DNA of 64,000 bases from Sulfuritalea sp. (GTDB lineage: Bacteria; Pseudomonadota; Gammaproteobacteria; Burkholderiales; Rhodocyclaceae), in the NCBI GenBank assembly GCA_021738385.1, contig JAIPCF010000004.1, positions 1 to 64,000 on the forward strand. Direction: 5' to 3'. The position numbers and the translations under genes are program-made. The first letter of the stretch is position 1. Every line of letters begins with the position of its first letter. The notes under the pieces are model-generated. The model was given only the letters and a program-made list of their open reading frames with translations, ran no database searches and was not told the DNA's origin. Of the stretch, positions 47,041 through 60,741 are shown in pieces.

Positions 47041-47913
47041 ATGTCGGTCAAGCACCCAATTGTTGCCATTACCGGTTCTTCCGGCGCCGGTACATCCACC
47101 GTCACCAAGTCATTCGACCTGGTGTTTCGCCGCGAAAAGCTCAAAGCTGCCGTTGTCGAGGGCGATTCCTTTCATCGCTTTGACCGCAAGTCAATGAAGG
47201 TTGCTGCGGAAGAGGCAAGATTGCAGGGCAACAACCACTTCAGCCACTTCGGTCCTGAAGCCAATCTGCTTGAGGAATTGGCCGATCTGTTCAAGACCTA
47301 TGGCGAAACCGGAACTGGCAAGCTGCGCAAGTACCTGCACAATGCTGACGAAGCAGCACCCTACGGTCAGGAGTCGGGGGAATTCACGCCTTGGGAGGAT
47401 ATTGCCGGCGATACCGACCTGATGTTCTACGAAGGCTTGCATGGGGCTGCGGTGACCGATACGATCAACGTTGCACAACATGCCGACCTGCTGGTGGGCG
47501 TGGTGCCAACGGTGAATCTGGAGTGGATCCAGAAACTGCATCGCGACAAGAGCCAGCGCGGCTATTCCACCGAGGCCGTGGTGGATACCATCCTGCGCCG
47601 TATGCCGGATTACATTAATTACATCACGCCTCAGTTCTCGCGCACCCACGTGAATTTCCAGCGGGTGCCGACAGTCGATACGTCCAACCCTTTTATTGCC
47701 CGTGATATTCCGACTGCGGACGAGAGCTTTGTCGTGATCCGCTTTGCCAATCCCAAAGGCATCGATTTTCCCTACTTGCTGTCGATGGTCCAGGGGTCGT
47801 TCATGTCGCGACCCAACATCATCGTGGTGCCGGGCGGAAAGATGGAACTGGCGATGCAACTGATTTTCACACCTCTTATTTTGCGCATGATGGAGAACCG
47901 CAAGCGAGTCTGA
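47041..47913 (+). CDS. cbbP: Phosphoribulokinase
   Basis: 'VAITGSSGAGTSTVTKSFDLVFRREKLKAAVVEGDSFHRFDR', 'YEGLHGAAVTDTINVAQHADLLVGVVPTVNLEWIQKLHRDK'. Confidence 0.97.
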   Translation: MSVKHPIVAITGSSGAGTSTVTKSFDLVFRREKLKAAVVEGDSFHRFDRKSMKVAAEEARLQGNNHFSHFGPEANLLEELADLFKTYGETGTGKLRKYLHNADEAAPYGQESGEFTPWEDIAGDTDLMFYEGLHGAAVTDTINVAQHADLLVGVVPTVNLEWIQKLHRDKSQRGYSTEAVVDTILRRMPDYINYITPQFSRTHVNFQRVPTVDTSNPFIARDIPTADESFVVIRFANPKGIDFPYLLSMVQGSFMSRPNIIVVPGGKMELAMQLIFTPLILRMMENRKRV

Positions 47914-48026
47914 CCATCAGGAAATCAAGTACCTAGCTGTCAACCTAGCGCGATCCACCCGGTTTCGCCGATAATACCGGGCTACCCAGACGGAACCCAC
48001 CCCGTCATTAGACTATTGATGCCGCC

Positions 48027-51081
<3,055 letters not shown>

Positions 51082-51089
51082 TTGCATTC

Positions 51090-51163
51090 ACCACGGCGGG
51101 CACGGCGACACGGCGGAAAGCCATGTCTTTCAATTTTTACCGTGTCGCCGTGCCCGCCGTGGT
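51090..51163. repeat. 9-nt-periodic perfect 24-bp inverted repeat (hairpin, no ORF) between gap and pgk
   Basis: ACCACGGCGGGCACGGCGACACGG (51090-51113) / CCGTGTCGCCGTGCCCGCCGTGGT (51140-51163), exact reverse complements. Confidence 0.9.
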
Positions 51164-51178
51164 TAAAGGATTTTTCCG

Positions 51179-52369
51179 ATGACATTCAAACGAATTTCCG
51201 ATTTCGAGCTTAAAGGCAAGCGCGTCTTCATTCGTGCCGACTTGAACGTGCCAGTCAAGGATGGCAAGGTGACCTCCGATGCCCGTATCACGGCCTCCAT
51301 GCCGACCATCGAGCACTGCCTGAAAGCCGGGGCTCGCGTAATGGTGACTTCGCACCTTGGCCGTCCGGAAGAGGGCTTGTACGCCGAGGAAAACTCGCTC
51401 AAACCGGTGGCTGATGTCATGGCCAGGCAGCTTGGAAAACCGGTACGCGTGATCCGAGACTGGGTCGACGGTGGCTCATGGGTCAATGAGGTTGCCGACG
51501 GCGAGGTGGTGCTGCTTGAAAATTGCCGCTTCAACAAAGGCGAGAAGAAAAATCTTGAAGCGACAGCCCGCAAATACGCTGCTCTTTGTGACATTTTCGT
51601 GATGGATGCTTTCGGCACCGCGCATCGCGCCGAGGCCTCGACCTACGGAATTGCGCAGTTCGCTCCCGCGGCCTGTGCCGGTCTGCTGGTCGCCGGAGAG
51701 CTTGAAGCACTGACAAAAGCCCTTGGCAATCCTGCGCGGCCCATGGTGGCCATTGTCGGCGGCTCAAAGGTTTCGACCAAGCTGACCGTGCTTGAGTCGC
51801 TTTCCGAGAAAGTCGATCAGATGGTAGTTGGAGGCGGCATTGCCAACACCTTCCTTAAAGCTACAGGCAATAACGTCGGCAAGTCGCTGTGTGAGGACGA
51901 CCTGGTACCGACTGCCCAGGCGCTAATAAAAAAAATGACGGCGCGCGGCGCCACCATTCCTATCGCCATCGATGTGGTCTGCGGCAAGAAGTTCGACGCA
52001 GCGGAACCTGCAGTGGCAAAGGATGCCAGTGCGGTAGCGGACGACGACATGATTTTCGACATCGGCCCGAAGTCGGCGCAGGAGTTGGTCGACATCATCA
52101 TGAAGGCTGGCACGGTGGTCTGGAATGGCCCGGTCGGTGTGTTCGAGTTCGACCAGTTCGGCGAAGGCACCAAGGCCATAGCCATGGCCATCGCCAATAC
52201 CAAGGCCTTTACACTGGCAGGCGGTGGCGACACCATCGCTGCGATCCAGAAGTACGACATCTACGACAAGGTTTCCTACATTTCCACCGCAGGGGGTGCC
52301 TTTCTTGAATTCCTGGAGGGTAAGAAACTGCCCGCCGTGGATATCCTGGAGCAGCGCGCCAAGGGCTGA
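51179..52369 (+). CDS. pgk: Phosphoglycerate kinase
   Basis: '[34 protein letters not shown]', '[13 protein letters not shown]'. Confidence 0.98.
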   Translation: MTFKRISDFELKGKRVFIRADLNVPVKDGKVTSDARITASMPTIEHCLKAGARVMVTSHLGRPEEGLYAEENSLKPVADVMARQLGKPVRVIRDWVDGGSWVNEVADGEVVLLENCRFNKGEKKNLEATARKYAALCDIFVMDAFGTAHRAEASTYGIAQFAPAACAGLLVAGELEALTKALGNPARPMVAIVGGSKVSTKLTVLESLSEKVDQMVVGGGIANTFLKATGNNVGKSLCEDDLVPTAQALIKKMTARGATIPIAIDVVCGKKFDAAEPAVAKDASAVADDDMIFDIGPKSAQELVDIIMKAGTVVWNGPVGVFEFDQFGEGTKAIAMAIANTKAFTLAGGGDTIAAIQKYDIYDKVSYISTAGGAFLEFLEGKKLPAVDILEQRAKG

Positions 52370-52383
52370 TACCGGATGAAACC

Positions 52384-53838
52384 ATGACCGCCAAGCGTTC
52401 GACAAAGATAGTGGCTACCCTGGGGCCTTCCTCCAGCAGCCCGGAACAATTGGCTGCGCTGGTCGCCGCAGGGATTGACGTGGTCCGACTGAATTTTTCG
52501 CATGGCACTGCGGAAGACCACCAAAAGCGCATCGACGTTCTTCGCGATGCCGCACACAAGGCAGGCCGCACGGTAGGCGTGATGGCCGACCTGCAGGGGC
52601 CAAAGATCCGGATTGGAAAATTCGCGGCCGGACCCGTTGAACTCAAGGCGGGGCAGAAATTCATCCTTGATGCGAAGTGCAAGCTCGGCGATGAAGAGCG
52701 TGTCGGCCTCGACTACCCCGAACTGGTTGAAGATGTTGTTGCCGGTGATGTGCTGCTGCTGGATGATGGGCGCACGGTATTTGATGTCGAGCGCATCGAG
52801 GGTAGTGAAATTCACTGTCGCAACCGGCATGATGGCGAGCTGTCCAATAACAAGGGCATTAACAAGCAAGGCGGTGGACTTTCCGCGCCGGCACTGACAC
52901 CCAAAGACATGGTGGATATCAAGACTGCCGCTTTGCTCAATGTCGATTACGTGGCGGTATCCTTTCCCAAGTCGGGTTCGGACATGCGCCAGGCACGCCA
53001 GTTGCTGCGTGATGCCGGATCGGACGCCCTGGTGATCGCCAAGATCGAGCGCGTCGAGGCAGTGGAAAACCTTGAAGAGATTCTGCACGCCACCGATGGC
53101 ATCATGGTGGCGCGCGGCGATCTTGCCGTTGAAGTCGGTGATGCGGCAGTTCCGGCGCTGCAAAAACGCATGATTCGCATGGCCCGCGAGCACAACCGAT
53201 TTGTCATTACGGCCACGCAAATGATGGAGTCGATGATCACCAGCCCGGTGCCGACTCGTGCCGAAGTTTCGGACGTTGCCAACGCCGTTCTCGACGGTAC
53301 CGACGCCGTAATGCTGTCGGCCGAGACTGCCGCAGGCGCCTATCCGGTAAAGTCGGTGGAAGCCATGGTGAGGGTCTGCGTGGCGGCTGAGAACTCACAA
53401 ACTGTCTCGCTCGATTCGCATTTTCTCGATCAGGTGTTCACCCGTATCGACCAGTCGATATCGATGGCTGCCATATTCACTGCCTTCCACCTGAAAGTGA
53501 AGGCCATTGCCACCTTGACCGAATCCGGTTCGACGACGCTCTGGATGAGTCGGGTCAATTGCGGTGTGCCAATTTATGCGCTGACACCGCGTATCCGTAC
53601 TCGATACCGGGTCAGTATTTATCGCGATGTTTATCCGCTGTTGACCGAATATGTCGCCACGGATCGCGATGAGTTGCTGTGGCAAGCCGAGGAAATTCTG
53701 ATTGCCGCCGGAGCGGTGGAGCCAGGCGATTTGATCGTGCTGACGATTGGCGAGCCGATCGGCCAGGCTGGCGGCACCAATACCATGAAGCTTGTGAAGG
53801 TAGGCGAACACCGCCCGCCAAAGTTTGCGCCAAGATAA
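52384..53838 (+). CDS. pyk: Pyruvate kinase
   Basis: 'STKIVATLGPSSSSPEQL', 'GIMVARGDLAVEVGDAAVPALQKRMI'. Confidence 0.97.
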   Translation: MTAKRSTKIVATLGPSSSSPEQLAALVAAGIDVVRLNFSHGTAEDHQKRIDVLRDAAHKAGRTVGVMADLQGPKIRIGKFAAGPVELKAGQKFILDAKCKLGDEERVGLDYPELVEDVVAGDVLLLDDGRTVFDVERIEGSEIHCRNRHDGELSNNKGINKQGGGLSAPALTPKDMVDIKTAALLNVDYVAVSFPKSGSDMRQARQLLRDAGSDALVIAKIERVEAVENLEEILHATDGIMVARGDLAVEVGDAAVPALQKRMIRMAREHNRFVITATQMMESMITSPVPTRAEVSDVANAVLDGTDAVMLSAETAAGAYPVKSVEAMVRVCVAAENSQTVSLDSHFLDQVFTRIDQSISMAAIFTAFHLKVKAIATLTESGSTTLWMSRVNCGVPIYALTPRIRTRYRVSIYRDVYPLLTEYVATDRDELLWQAEEILIAAGAVEPGDLIVLTIGEPIGQAGGTNTMKLVKVGEHRPPKFAPR

Positions 53839-53853
53839 CCCAAGGAGATAGCC

Positions 53854-54918
53854 ATGCCTCTAGTATCCATGCGTCAATTGCTCGACCACGCTGCCGAAAA
53901 CGGTTACGGCCTGCCGGCCTTCAACGTAAATAACCTGGAGCAGATCCAAGCCATCATGGAAGCGGCTCAGGAGACCAATAGTCCGGTCATCATGCAAGGC
54001 TCGGCCGGCGCCCGCAAATATGCCGGCGAACCTTATCTGCGCCATTTGATCGAAGCTGCGATCGAGACTCATCCCGAGATCCCGATCGTCATGCACCAGG
54101 ACCACGGTGCCAGCCCGTCGATCTGCATCCAGTCGATGCGCTCGGGTTTTTCCAGCGTGATGATGGACGGCTCACTGGAGGAAGACGCGAAGACACCGGC
54201 CAGTTTTGAATACAACGCCCGGGTCAGCAAGCATGTGGTCGATATCGCCCACGCCATCGGCGTTTCGGTTGAGGGCGAATTGGGTTGTCTTGGTTCGCTG
54301 GAAACCGGCATGGGCGAAAAGGAAGACGGCCATGGTGCGGAAGGCGCCTTGTCGGAAGATCAGTTGCTCACCGATCCGAACGAAGCAGCCGAATTCGTCA
54401 AGGCCACCGGAGTCGATGCGCTGGCAATCGCCATCGGCACGTCGCATGGCGCCTACAAATTCACCCGGCCGCCCACCGGAGCCGTGTTGCGTATCGACCG
54501 CATCAAGGAAATACATGCTCGTATTCCCAATACCCACCTGGTGATGCACGGTTCCTCATCGGTGCCGCAGGATTGGCTCAAGATCATCAATCAGTATGGC
54601 GGCACCATGGGCGAAACCTACGGAGTACCGGTTGAAGAGATTGTCGAGGGCATCAAGCACGGCGTGCGCAAAATCAACATCGATACCGATCTGCGCATGG
54701 CATCGACCGGAGCGATCCGTAAATACCTGGCGGAGAACACCAAGGATTTTGATCCGCGCAAGTATCTGGCTGCTGCGCGCAAGGCCATGAAGGAGATCTG
54801 CGTGGCGCGCTACCAGGCCTTCGGCTGTGCCGGCCAGGCCAGCAAGATCAAGCCGGTTTCAATGGAAACCATGGCCCAGCGCTACAAAAAGGGTGAGCTG
54901 ACTGCGATCGTGAAGTAA
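53854..54918 (+). CDS. fba: Fructose-bisphosphate aldolase class II
   Basis: '[30 protein letters not shown]', '[30 protein letters not shown]'. Confidence 0.97.
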   Translation: MPLVSMRQLLDHAAENGYGLPAFNVNNLEQIQAIMEAAQETNSPVIMQGSAGARKYAGEPYLRHLIEAAIETHPEIPIVMHQDHGASPSICIQSMRSGFSSVMMDGSLEEDAKTPASFEYNARVSKHVVDIAHAIGVSVEGELGCLGSLETGMGEKEDGHGAEGALSEDQLLTDPNEAAEFVKATGVDALAIAIGTSHGAYKFTRPPTGAVLRIDRIKEIHARIPNTHLVMHGSSSVPQDWLKIINQYGGTMGETYGVPVEEIVEGIKHGVRKINIDTDLRMASTGAIRKYLAENTKDFDPRKYLAAARKAMKEICVARYQAFGCAGQASKIKPVSMETMAQRYKKGELTAIVK

Positions 54919-54942
54919 GCGGCAAATTGCGGTAAAGTTCTC

Positions 54943-54973
54943 GGCCGTTGGAGCGTTCCAGCGGCCTTTTTTT
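54943..54973 (+). terminator. Rho-independent terminator after fba
   Basis: GGCCGTTGGA-GCGT-TCCAGCGGCC followed by TTTTTTT. Confidence 0.85.
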
Positions 54974-54982
54974 GGGCTTTCG

Positions 54983-55429
54983 ATGAACATTCAGTCCCAC
55001 ACTTTTGATCGGCTGAGAAAGTTTTTCAGCAACGGCCTCGACATTGTCGAGTATGCCGGACTGCTGGTGATTGCCTGCGCCACAGCAGTCGCGATATACC
55101 AGGAGGCGATGGTGATGATTGCCTCGCACCGGGTGGCGCTCGCCGATCTGCTATTGATGTTTCTTTACCTTGAAGTGCTGGCAATGATTGGACAGTATTT
55201 CAAGTCTGGGCAACTTCCAGTGCGTTTTCCGCTCTACATCGGTATGGTCGCACTGGCCCGCTACCTGATACTGGATCTCAAGGACATGAGTGAGTGGCGC
55301 GTACTGGCGGTCGCCAGCGCAATACTGCTGTTGACTGTTGCCGTACTGATCATCCGTTACGGTCACGTACGTTTTCCCTATCGCGAGGACGCCGAAAAAA
55401 ATCCCGGCAAAGCCTACGTTCGCGAATGA
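54983..55429 (+). CDS. PsiE-like phosphate-starvation-inducible membrane protein
   Basis: Four-TM protein 'LLMFLYLEVLAMIGQYFKSGQLPVRFPLYIGMVALARYLILDLK'. Confidence 0.85.
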   Translation: MNIQSHTFDRLRKFFSNGLDIVEYAGLLVIACATAVAIYQEAMVMIASHRVALADLLLMFLYLEVLAMIGQYFKSGQLPVRFPLYIGMVALARYLILDLKDMSEWRVLAVASAILLLTVAVLIIRYGHVRFPYREDAEKNPGKAYVRE

Positions 55430-55452
55430 ATCTTTAGCTTAGAGTCATATCC

Positions 55453-56358
55453 ATGCCCATTTCCACACCTTTGTTGTTTGAATCCTCCATCAAGAGCCTT
55501 CCGTTGTTGGGTCGTGGCAAGGTACGAGACATCTATGCGGTGGGCGAGGACAAGCTGCTGATCGTCACCACCGACCGGCTTTCTGCTTTTGATGTGATAC
55601 TGCCCGATCCGATACCGGGCAAGGGGGCCGTTCTCACGGCGGTGGCCAACTTCTGGTTTGGCAAGCTCTCTTATGTAGTCCCCAATCAGCTGACAGGTAT
55701 TGATCCGGAGAGCGTCGTCACCGGGACCGAGGAAAAGGCCCAGGTGCGGGGGCGCTCGCTGGTGGTCAAGCGTCTGAAACCACTGCCGATCGAGGCCGTT
55801 GCGCGTGGCTATCTGATTGGTTCGGGCTGGAAGGACTATCAGGCGACGGGTGCTGTATGCGGCATCGCGCTGCCAGCAGGACTGCAAATGGCGCAGCAAC
55901 TGCCGGAACCGATATTTACCCCGGCGACCAAGGCTGAGATGGGCGACCACGATGAAAACATCGACTACGCCACGGTAGAGAAAATGATTGGTGCCGATCT
56001 GGCAAAAACAGTCAGGGAAACCACTTTGCGTCTGTATCGTGATGCCGCTGCATTTGCCCGCGTGGCTGGCATCATCATTGCCGATACCAAGTTCGAATTC
56101 GGCCAGGACGAGACCGGCCGCCTGTATTTGATTGACGAGGTACTTACGCCGGATTCTTCACGCTTTTGGCCTGCAGACAAGTATCAGGTAGGAGTCAGCC
56201 CACCCAGCTTCGATAAACAGTTTGTTCGTGATTATCTGGAAACCCTGGACTGGAACAAACAGGCGCCGGGACCGAAGCTGCCACAAGACATCATCGACAA
56301 AACCGCAGCGAACTATCTTGAGGCGCTGACTCGTCTGGCAGGTCCGCACGAGCTGTGA
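55453..56358 (+). CDS. purC: SAICAR synthase
   Basis: '[43 protein letters not shown]'. Confidence 0.97.
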   Translation: MPISTPLLFESSIKSLPLLGRGKVRDIYAVGEDKLLIVTTDRLSAFDVILPDPIPGKGAVLTAVANFWFGKLSYVVPNQLTGIDPESVVTGTEEKAQVRGRSLVVKRLKPLPIEAVARGYLIGSGWKDYQATGAVCGIALPAGLQMAQQLPEPIFTPATKAEMGDHDENIDYATVEKMIGADLAKTVRETTLRLYRDAAAFARVAGIIIADTKFEFGQDETGRLYLIDEVLTPDSSRFWPADKYQVGVSPPSFDKQFVRDYLETLDWNKQAPGPKLPQDIIDKTAANYLEALTRLAGPHEL

Positions 56359-56380
56359 TGTTGCCGGCGATTTCCGTCCT

Positions 56381-57151
56381 ATGAGCGATTCGACCGCCGT
56401 ATCACCAGAGCCGACTTTGCCTGATGTACGCAAGGTTGGCTTTGGAGCACCCATCAAGTGGTTGAAACTGGGCTGGGCGGATCTTTGGCGGCAGCCGATG
56501 GCCAGCCTGTTCTACGGAGTTGCGATCGCAGTGACCGGGGCGGTGATTCTGACAGTAACAGCAAGCCTGCCTTTCTTGTTCGCGGCGGCCATCACCGGCT
56601 TTATGCTTGTCGCGCCGATACTCACGGCGGGTGTCTATGAGCTTTCACGCCGCTACCTGGCCAATGAGCCGGTAAGCCTGGTCGATTCCATGCTGGCCTG
56701 GAATCGCAATCTCTCGGGTCTGGTGGGCTGCGGATTTCTGTCAATAATGGCCGGTACCGTCTGGCAGGTGATATCCGCAGTGATAATCAGCCTGTTTTAC
56801 ACGGGCCGTCCGCTGGGTCCGCTGAAAATGATGATTGAGGTATTGATCAACCCCCAGCATTATCTGATGTTCTTCATCTATATGGGTGCGGGTGGGCTTT
56901 TGGCGGCACTGGTCTTTATTTTCAGCGTGGTTTCGATCCCAATGTTGGTCGACCGTCCTTGCGGAGTGCGCTGCGCCCTGATCACCAGTCTCAATGCCGT
57001 TGGCGAGAACCCGCTGCCCTTGGCGTTGTGGGCGGTCATTATCATGTTGCTCACCAGTTTGGGTTTGGGCACAGCGCTATTGGGCCTGATAATTGTCATG
57101 CCCTGGCTCGGCCACGCCAGTTTTCACGCCTATAAAGACCTCGTCGCCTAG
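56381..57151 (+). CDS. DUF2189 family membrane protein
   Basis: 'WLKLGWADLWRQPMASLFYGVAIAVTGAVIL', 'FSVVSIPMLVDRPCGVRCALITSLNAVGENPLPLALWAVIIMLLT'. Confidence 0.85.
   Translation: MSDSTAVSPEPTLPDVRKVGFGAPIKWLKLGWADLWRQPMASLFYGVAIAVTGAVILTVTASLPFLFAAAITGFMLVAPILTAGVYELSRRYLANEPVSLVDSMLAWNRNLSGLVGCGFLSIMAGTVWQVISAVIISLFYTGRPLGPLKMMIEVLINPQHYLMFFIYMGAGGLLAALVFIFSVVSIPMLVDRPCGVRCALITSLNAVGENPLPLALWAVIIMLLTSLGLGTALLGLIIVMPWLGHASFHAYKDLVA
56396..56419 (-). repeat. Dispersed 24-nt motif, copy 11 (5' end of DUF2189 gene)
   Basis: GCCGTATCACCAGAGCCGACTTTG, 21/24; encodes AVSPEPTL. Confidence 0.7.
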
Positions 57152-57234
57152 ACGGTGAGGTGTTGCTCCGGAATAACGTCCCTACTTACAGGGTGGGAAA
57201 TTGAAGTCTCCCATTTCATCCCCAACTCCAGAAT

Positions 57235-59292
57235 ATGAATCCACTGCTTGATTTCAGCGGCCTGCCCCGCTTTGATGTTGTTCAGCCTGAACACGTCGCA
57301 CCTGCCATTCGCCAACTGCTCGTTGAACATCGTGAGTTGATTGATCGCCTGATCGCGTCGGACACTGCAGCGACATGGGATGACTTTGTGCAGCCCATGC
57401 TCGACGCGGGCGAACGGTTGTCGCGGGCCTGGGGAATTGTCGGGCATCTGCATTCCGTTAATGATGTCCCTCCCTGGCGCGAGGCCTATAACGCGTTACT
57501 GCCCGAGGTGTCCAGTTTCTACGCTGAGCTTGGGCAGAACCTCGCATTGTTCGCCAAGTATCAGGCCTTGGCCGCAGGTGCCGAATTCTCGCGCCTGTCG
57601 CCGACCCGTCGTCGGATCGTCGAGAACGAGTTGCGTGATTTCCGCTTGTCCGGAGCGGAACTCGCGGAAGACCTCAAGCCACGCTTCAAGGAGATTCAGG
57701 AAGAGCTTTCCACGCTCGGCGCGAAGTTTGCAGAGAATGTGCTGGATGCGACCAATGCTCACAGCGAATGGATAACGGATGAAGCCGGGTTGGCCGGTCT
57801 GCCCGATGACGCGAAAGCTGCCGCAAAAGCAGCCGCTGCCAAGGATGGAAGGGAAGCTTGGAAATTTACCCTTCAAGCACCGTCTTACATTCCGGTGCTG
57901 CAGTACAGCGACAACCGCGACCTGCGCGAGCGAATGTATCGCGCCTCTGCCACACGGGCTTCGGAGTTCGGCCCGGAAGAACTGAACAACGGCCCGCTGA
58001 TCGACCGTCTGCTCGCCTTGCGCAATGAAGAAGCAACAATGCTCGGCTATGCCAATTTTGCCGAGGTATCGCTGGCCACCAAGATGGCCGACGCGCCGGC
58101 ACAGGTTGCGGCGTTCCAGCGAGACATGGCTGCCAAAGCACGTCCTTTTGCAGAAAAAGATATTGCCGAACTGCGCGAGTTCGCTGCTTCCGAACTTGGC
58201 ATGAACCAACTGGAAAGCTGGGATCTTGCATGGGCCTCGGAGAAGCTCAAGCAGCAGCGCTACAGCTTTTCCGACGATGAGGTAAAGCAGTACTTTCCTC
58301 AGCCCAGGGTACTTGCAGGGCTGTTCCATGTCATTGAGACATTGTTTGCCGTGACGCTTACGCCCGATAGTGCGCCGGTGTGGCATCCAGCGGTACGTTT
58401 CTACCGGATTGAGCGCGAGGGTAAGCTCATCGGACAGTTCTATCTTGATTTGCATGCGCGCGAAACCAAGCGCGGAGGCGCCTGGATGGACGAAGCAATT
58501 ACCCGTCGCCGAGTCGCGAGCGGTGTTCAGACGCCAGTGGCCTACCTCAATTGCAACTTTCCGGCGCCCATCGGTGAGGGCAGTCAAAAGCGAGCCGCCA
58601 CCTTCAGTCACGATGATGTAATTACTCTGTTTCACGAATGCGGCCACGGACTGCACCACTTGTTGACGCAAGTCGACGAACTGCCGGTGTCGGGAATTCA
58701 CGGTGTCGAATGGGATGCGGTGGAGCTACCCAGTCAGTTCATGGAAAATTTTTGCTGGGAATGGGATGTGCTTAGCGGCATGACCGCCCATGCTGAAACC
58801 GGGGTGCCGCTGCCTCGCACACTCTACGACAAGATGATCGCGGCGAAGAACTTCCAGAGCGGCTTGCAGACCTTGCGCCAGATCGAATTCGGTTTGTTCG
58901 ATCTGCTGCTGCACAGTGAGTTTGTGCCCGGCGCAGGCAGCAGCGTCATGGATTTGCTGGCCGATGTGCGCCGTGAGGTGGCGGTGCTGGTGCCGCCGGA
59001 TTGGAATCGTTTTCCAAACAGCTTTTCGCACATATTCGGCGGCGGTTACGCGGCCGGGTACTACAGCTACAAATGGGCCGAGGTGCTTTCCGCCGATGCC
59101 TACGAAGCCTTCGAGGAGGCGGCCAAGTCAAGCGGCAGCACGCTTGATGCGGCGACCGGCGAGCGTTTCTGGCGCGAAATCCTGTCGGTCGGCGGCTCGC
59201 GTCCGGCGCTGGAATCCTTCAAGGCATTTCGCGGACGCGAACCCCAGCCGGATGCTCTGTTACGCCATAACGGGATGGCCCTGACGGCCTGA
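57235..59292 (+). CDS. prlC: Oligopeptidase A (M3 family)
   Basis: HExxH 'FHECGHGLHHLLTQVDELPVSGIHGVEWDAVELPSQFMENF'. Confidence 0.95.
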   Translation: MNPLLDFSGLPRFDVVQPEHVAPAIRQLLVEHRELIDRLIASDTAATWDDFVQPMLDAGERLSRAWGIVGHLHSVNDVPPWREAYNALLPEVSSFYAELGQNLALFAKYQALAAGAEFSRLSPTRRRIVENELRDFRLSGAELAEDLKPRFKEIQEELSTLGAKFAENVLDATNAHSEWITDEAGLAGLPDDAKAAAKAAAAKDGREAWKFTLQAPSYIPVLQYSDNRDLRERMYRASATRASEFGPEELNNGPLIDRLLALRNEEATMLGYANFAEVSLATKMADAPAQVAAFQRDMAAKARPFAEKDIAELREFAASELGMNQLESWDLAWASEKLKQQRYSFSDDEVKQYFPQPRVLAGLFHVIETLFAVTLTPDSAPVWHPAVRFYRIEREGKLIGQFYLDLHARETKRGGAWMDEAITRRRVASGVQTPVAYLNCNFPAPIGEGSQKRAATFSHDDVITLFHECGHGLHHLLTQVDELPVSGIHGVEWDAVELPSQFMENFCWEWDVLSGMTAHAETGVPLPRTLYDKMIAAKNFQSGLQTLRQIEFGLFDLLLHSEFVPGAGSSVMDLLADVRREVAVLVPPDWNRFPNSFSHIFGGGYAAGYYSYKWAEVLSADAYEAFEEAAKSSGSTLDAATGERFWREILSVGGSRPALESFKAFRGREPQPDALLRHNGMALTA

Positions 59293-59295
59293 GTC

Positions 59296-59319
59296 ACCGT
59301 CTCACCAGCGCCGACTTTC
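59296..59319 (-). repeat. Dispersed 24-nt motif, copy 12 (just after prlC stop)
   Basis: ACCGTCTCACCAGCGCCGACTTTC, 20/24; close to the comF copy. Confidence 0.7.
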
Positions 59320-59333
59320 GGCGCTCATCAATT

Positions 59334-59702
59334 TCAGGCGTCGCGCACCAGACTGGATAACTCCCGGTCGAGTATCGCCGGGTCACCGCTGTTGAGCTCC
59401 ACCAGTCGGCGCAGATGGGTGATGCTGTCGAGATCAATGCTTTCACAGCGCAGCCCGATGTGAGAGCCTTCCACGTGGGTGACTTTGGTCCACATGGTAA
59501 TGATCGCATCCGGTGCGAGTTCAAGCGACAAGCGGCACTCCTCGCCGGTTTTCCCGTGCCAGACTTCGGCGGCTTCGAGTAAGGCACCCTTCAGCGAAAT
59601 ATCCAGTAACTGGGCAAACGCCTCCCCATCATGGGTGGTCAACCGTACCGGAGAATGAAACACGGCACGCCAGAAATTGCGGCGCTCAGTGGATTTGTTC
59701 AT
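59334..59702 (-). CDS. PilZ-domain protein
   Basis: 'ERRNFWRAVFHSPVRLTTHDGEAFAQLLDISLKGALLE' (RxxxR...D-x-S-x-x-G). Confidence 0.8.
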   Translation of the reverse strand: MNKSTERRNFWRAVFHSPVRLTTHDGEAFAQLLDISLKGALLEAAEVWHGKTGEECRLSLELAPDAIITMWTKVTHVEGSHIGLRCESIDLDSITHLRRLVELNSGDPAILDRELSSLVRDA

Positions 59703-59874
59703 AAAGCGCTTTATTCGACAGGGCAACGCTGATATCGATACTTGTGAAGCTGGACTCGAGCGGGCATGAAGTATTTTTGCTGCAGTGATGCTCACGCTGG
59801 CACTCGACACGGGTCTGATCAAGCACCACCATTTGCTTGCAGACGGGGCAATGGTCAATCGGCGAATCGAACAT
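59686..59874 (-). CDS. Small CxxC zinc-ribbon-like protein (62 aa)
   Basis: 'MFDSPIDHCPVCKQMVVLDQTRVECQREHHCSKNTSCPLESSF'. C-terminal part of ORF 59686..60690, overlapping the PilZ start. Confidence 0.55.
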   Translation of the reverse strand: MFDSPIDHCPVCKQMVVLDQTRVECQREHHCSKNTSCPLESSFTSIDISVALSNKALYEQIH

Positions 59875-59952
59875 GATGAACCTCCGTGTTTCTGTCTGGG
59901 CCATGTTGCTACTTTGATTATAGACGGTGCCTCGCTCGGGTATCATCCAGAC

Positions 59953-60741
59953 ATGAAAATTGCCAGCTGGAACGTGAATTCGCTCAAGGTGCGTCTGCCG
60001 CATGTCATCGACTGGCTGGCGGAGACTCAGGCGGATGTTCTCTGTTTGCAGGAAACCAAGATGGAGGATAAGGTTTTTCCCTACGCTGAATTGGAAGCTG
60101 CCGGTTATCGCGCCACCCATAATGGGCAGAAGACTTATAACGGCGTTGCCATTCTCGCTCGCGGCGAACTGGAAGATGTTAGCTTCAACATCCCCGCATT
60201 TGTCGACGAGCAAAAACGGGTGCTGGCGGCGACAGTCAACGGTGTGCGGATCATCTGTGCCTACATGCCCAATGGTCAGGCGGTCGGTTCCGATAAGTAC
60301 GAGTACAAATTGCGCTGGCTGCACGCCCTGACGGATTATGTGCGAGACGAATTGCAGCGCTGGCCGCAACTGTCCTTGTTGGGTGACTACAACATTGCCC
60401 CGGACGATCGTGATGTGCATGACCCTGTGGCCTGGAAGGATCAGATTCTGTGCAGTGAACCCGAGCGCACTGCGTTCAGACAGTTTCTCGATCTGGGTTT
60501 GGCTGATGCGTTTCGTCTTTTCGATCAGCCGGAGCGAATTTTTTCCTGGTGGGATTACCGCCAGATGGGATTTCGACGCAACCACGGCATGCGCATCGAC
60601 CATATTCTTTTGTCGGCGCCGTTGGCCGGGGTTTGCCGGGCCTGTTTGGTGGACAAGACACCACGGAAACTTGAAAGGCCTTCCGATCATGCGCCGGTGT
60701 TGGCGACGCTGGATATCGCGGCGGACTCCGGGCCGAGATGA
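59953..60741 (+). CDS. xth: Exodeoxyribonuclease III
   Basis: 'MKIASWNVNSLKVRLPHVIDWLAETQADVLCLQETKMED', 'HGMRIDHILLSAPL'. Confidence 0.95.
   Translation: MKIASWNVNSLKVRLPHVIDWLAETQADVLCLQETKMEDKVFPYAELEAAGYRATHNGQKTYNGVAILARGELEDVSFNIPAFVDEQKRVLAATVNGVRIICAYMPNGQAVGSDKYEYKLRWLHALTDYVRDELQRWPQLSLLGDYNIAPDDRDVHDPVAWKDQILCSEPERTAFRQFLDLGLADAFRLFDQPERIFSWWDYRQMGFRRNHGMRIDHILLSAPLAGVCRACLVDKTPRKLERPSDHAPVLATLDIAADSGPR

Noticed and set aside
47958-47981. CCCGGT...ACCGGG stem between prk and tkt as a terminator
   Set aside because: Only 6 bp, no T-run; too weak to claim.
52205-52245. GGCGGTGGCGACACCATCGCT in pgk as a motif copy
   Set aside because: Conserved Pgk 'GGGDTIAAI' motif; the surrounding 24-nt match is poor.
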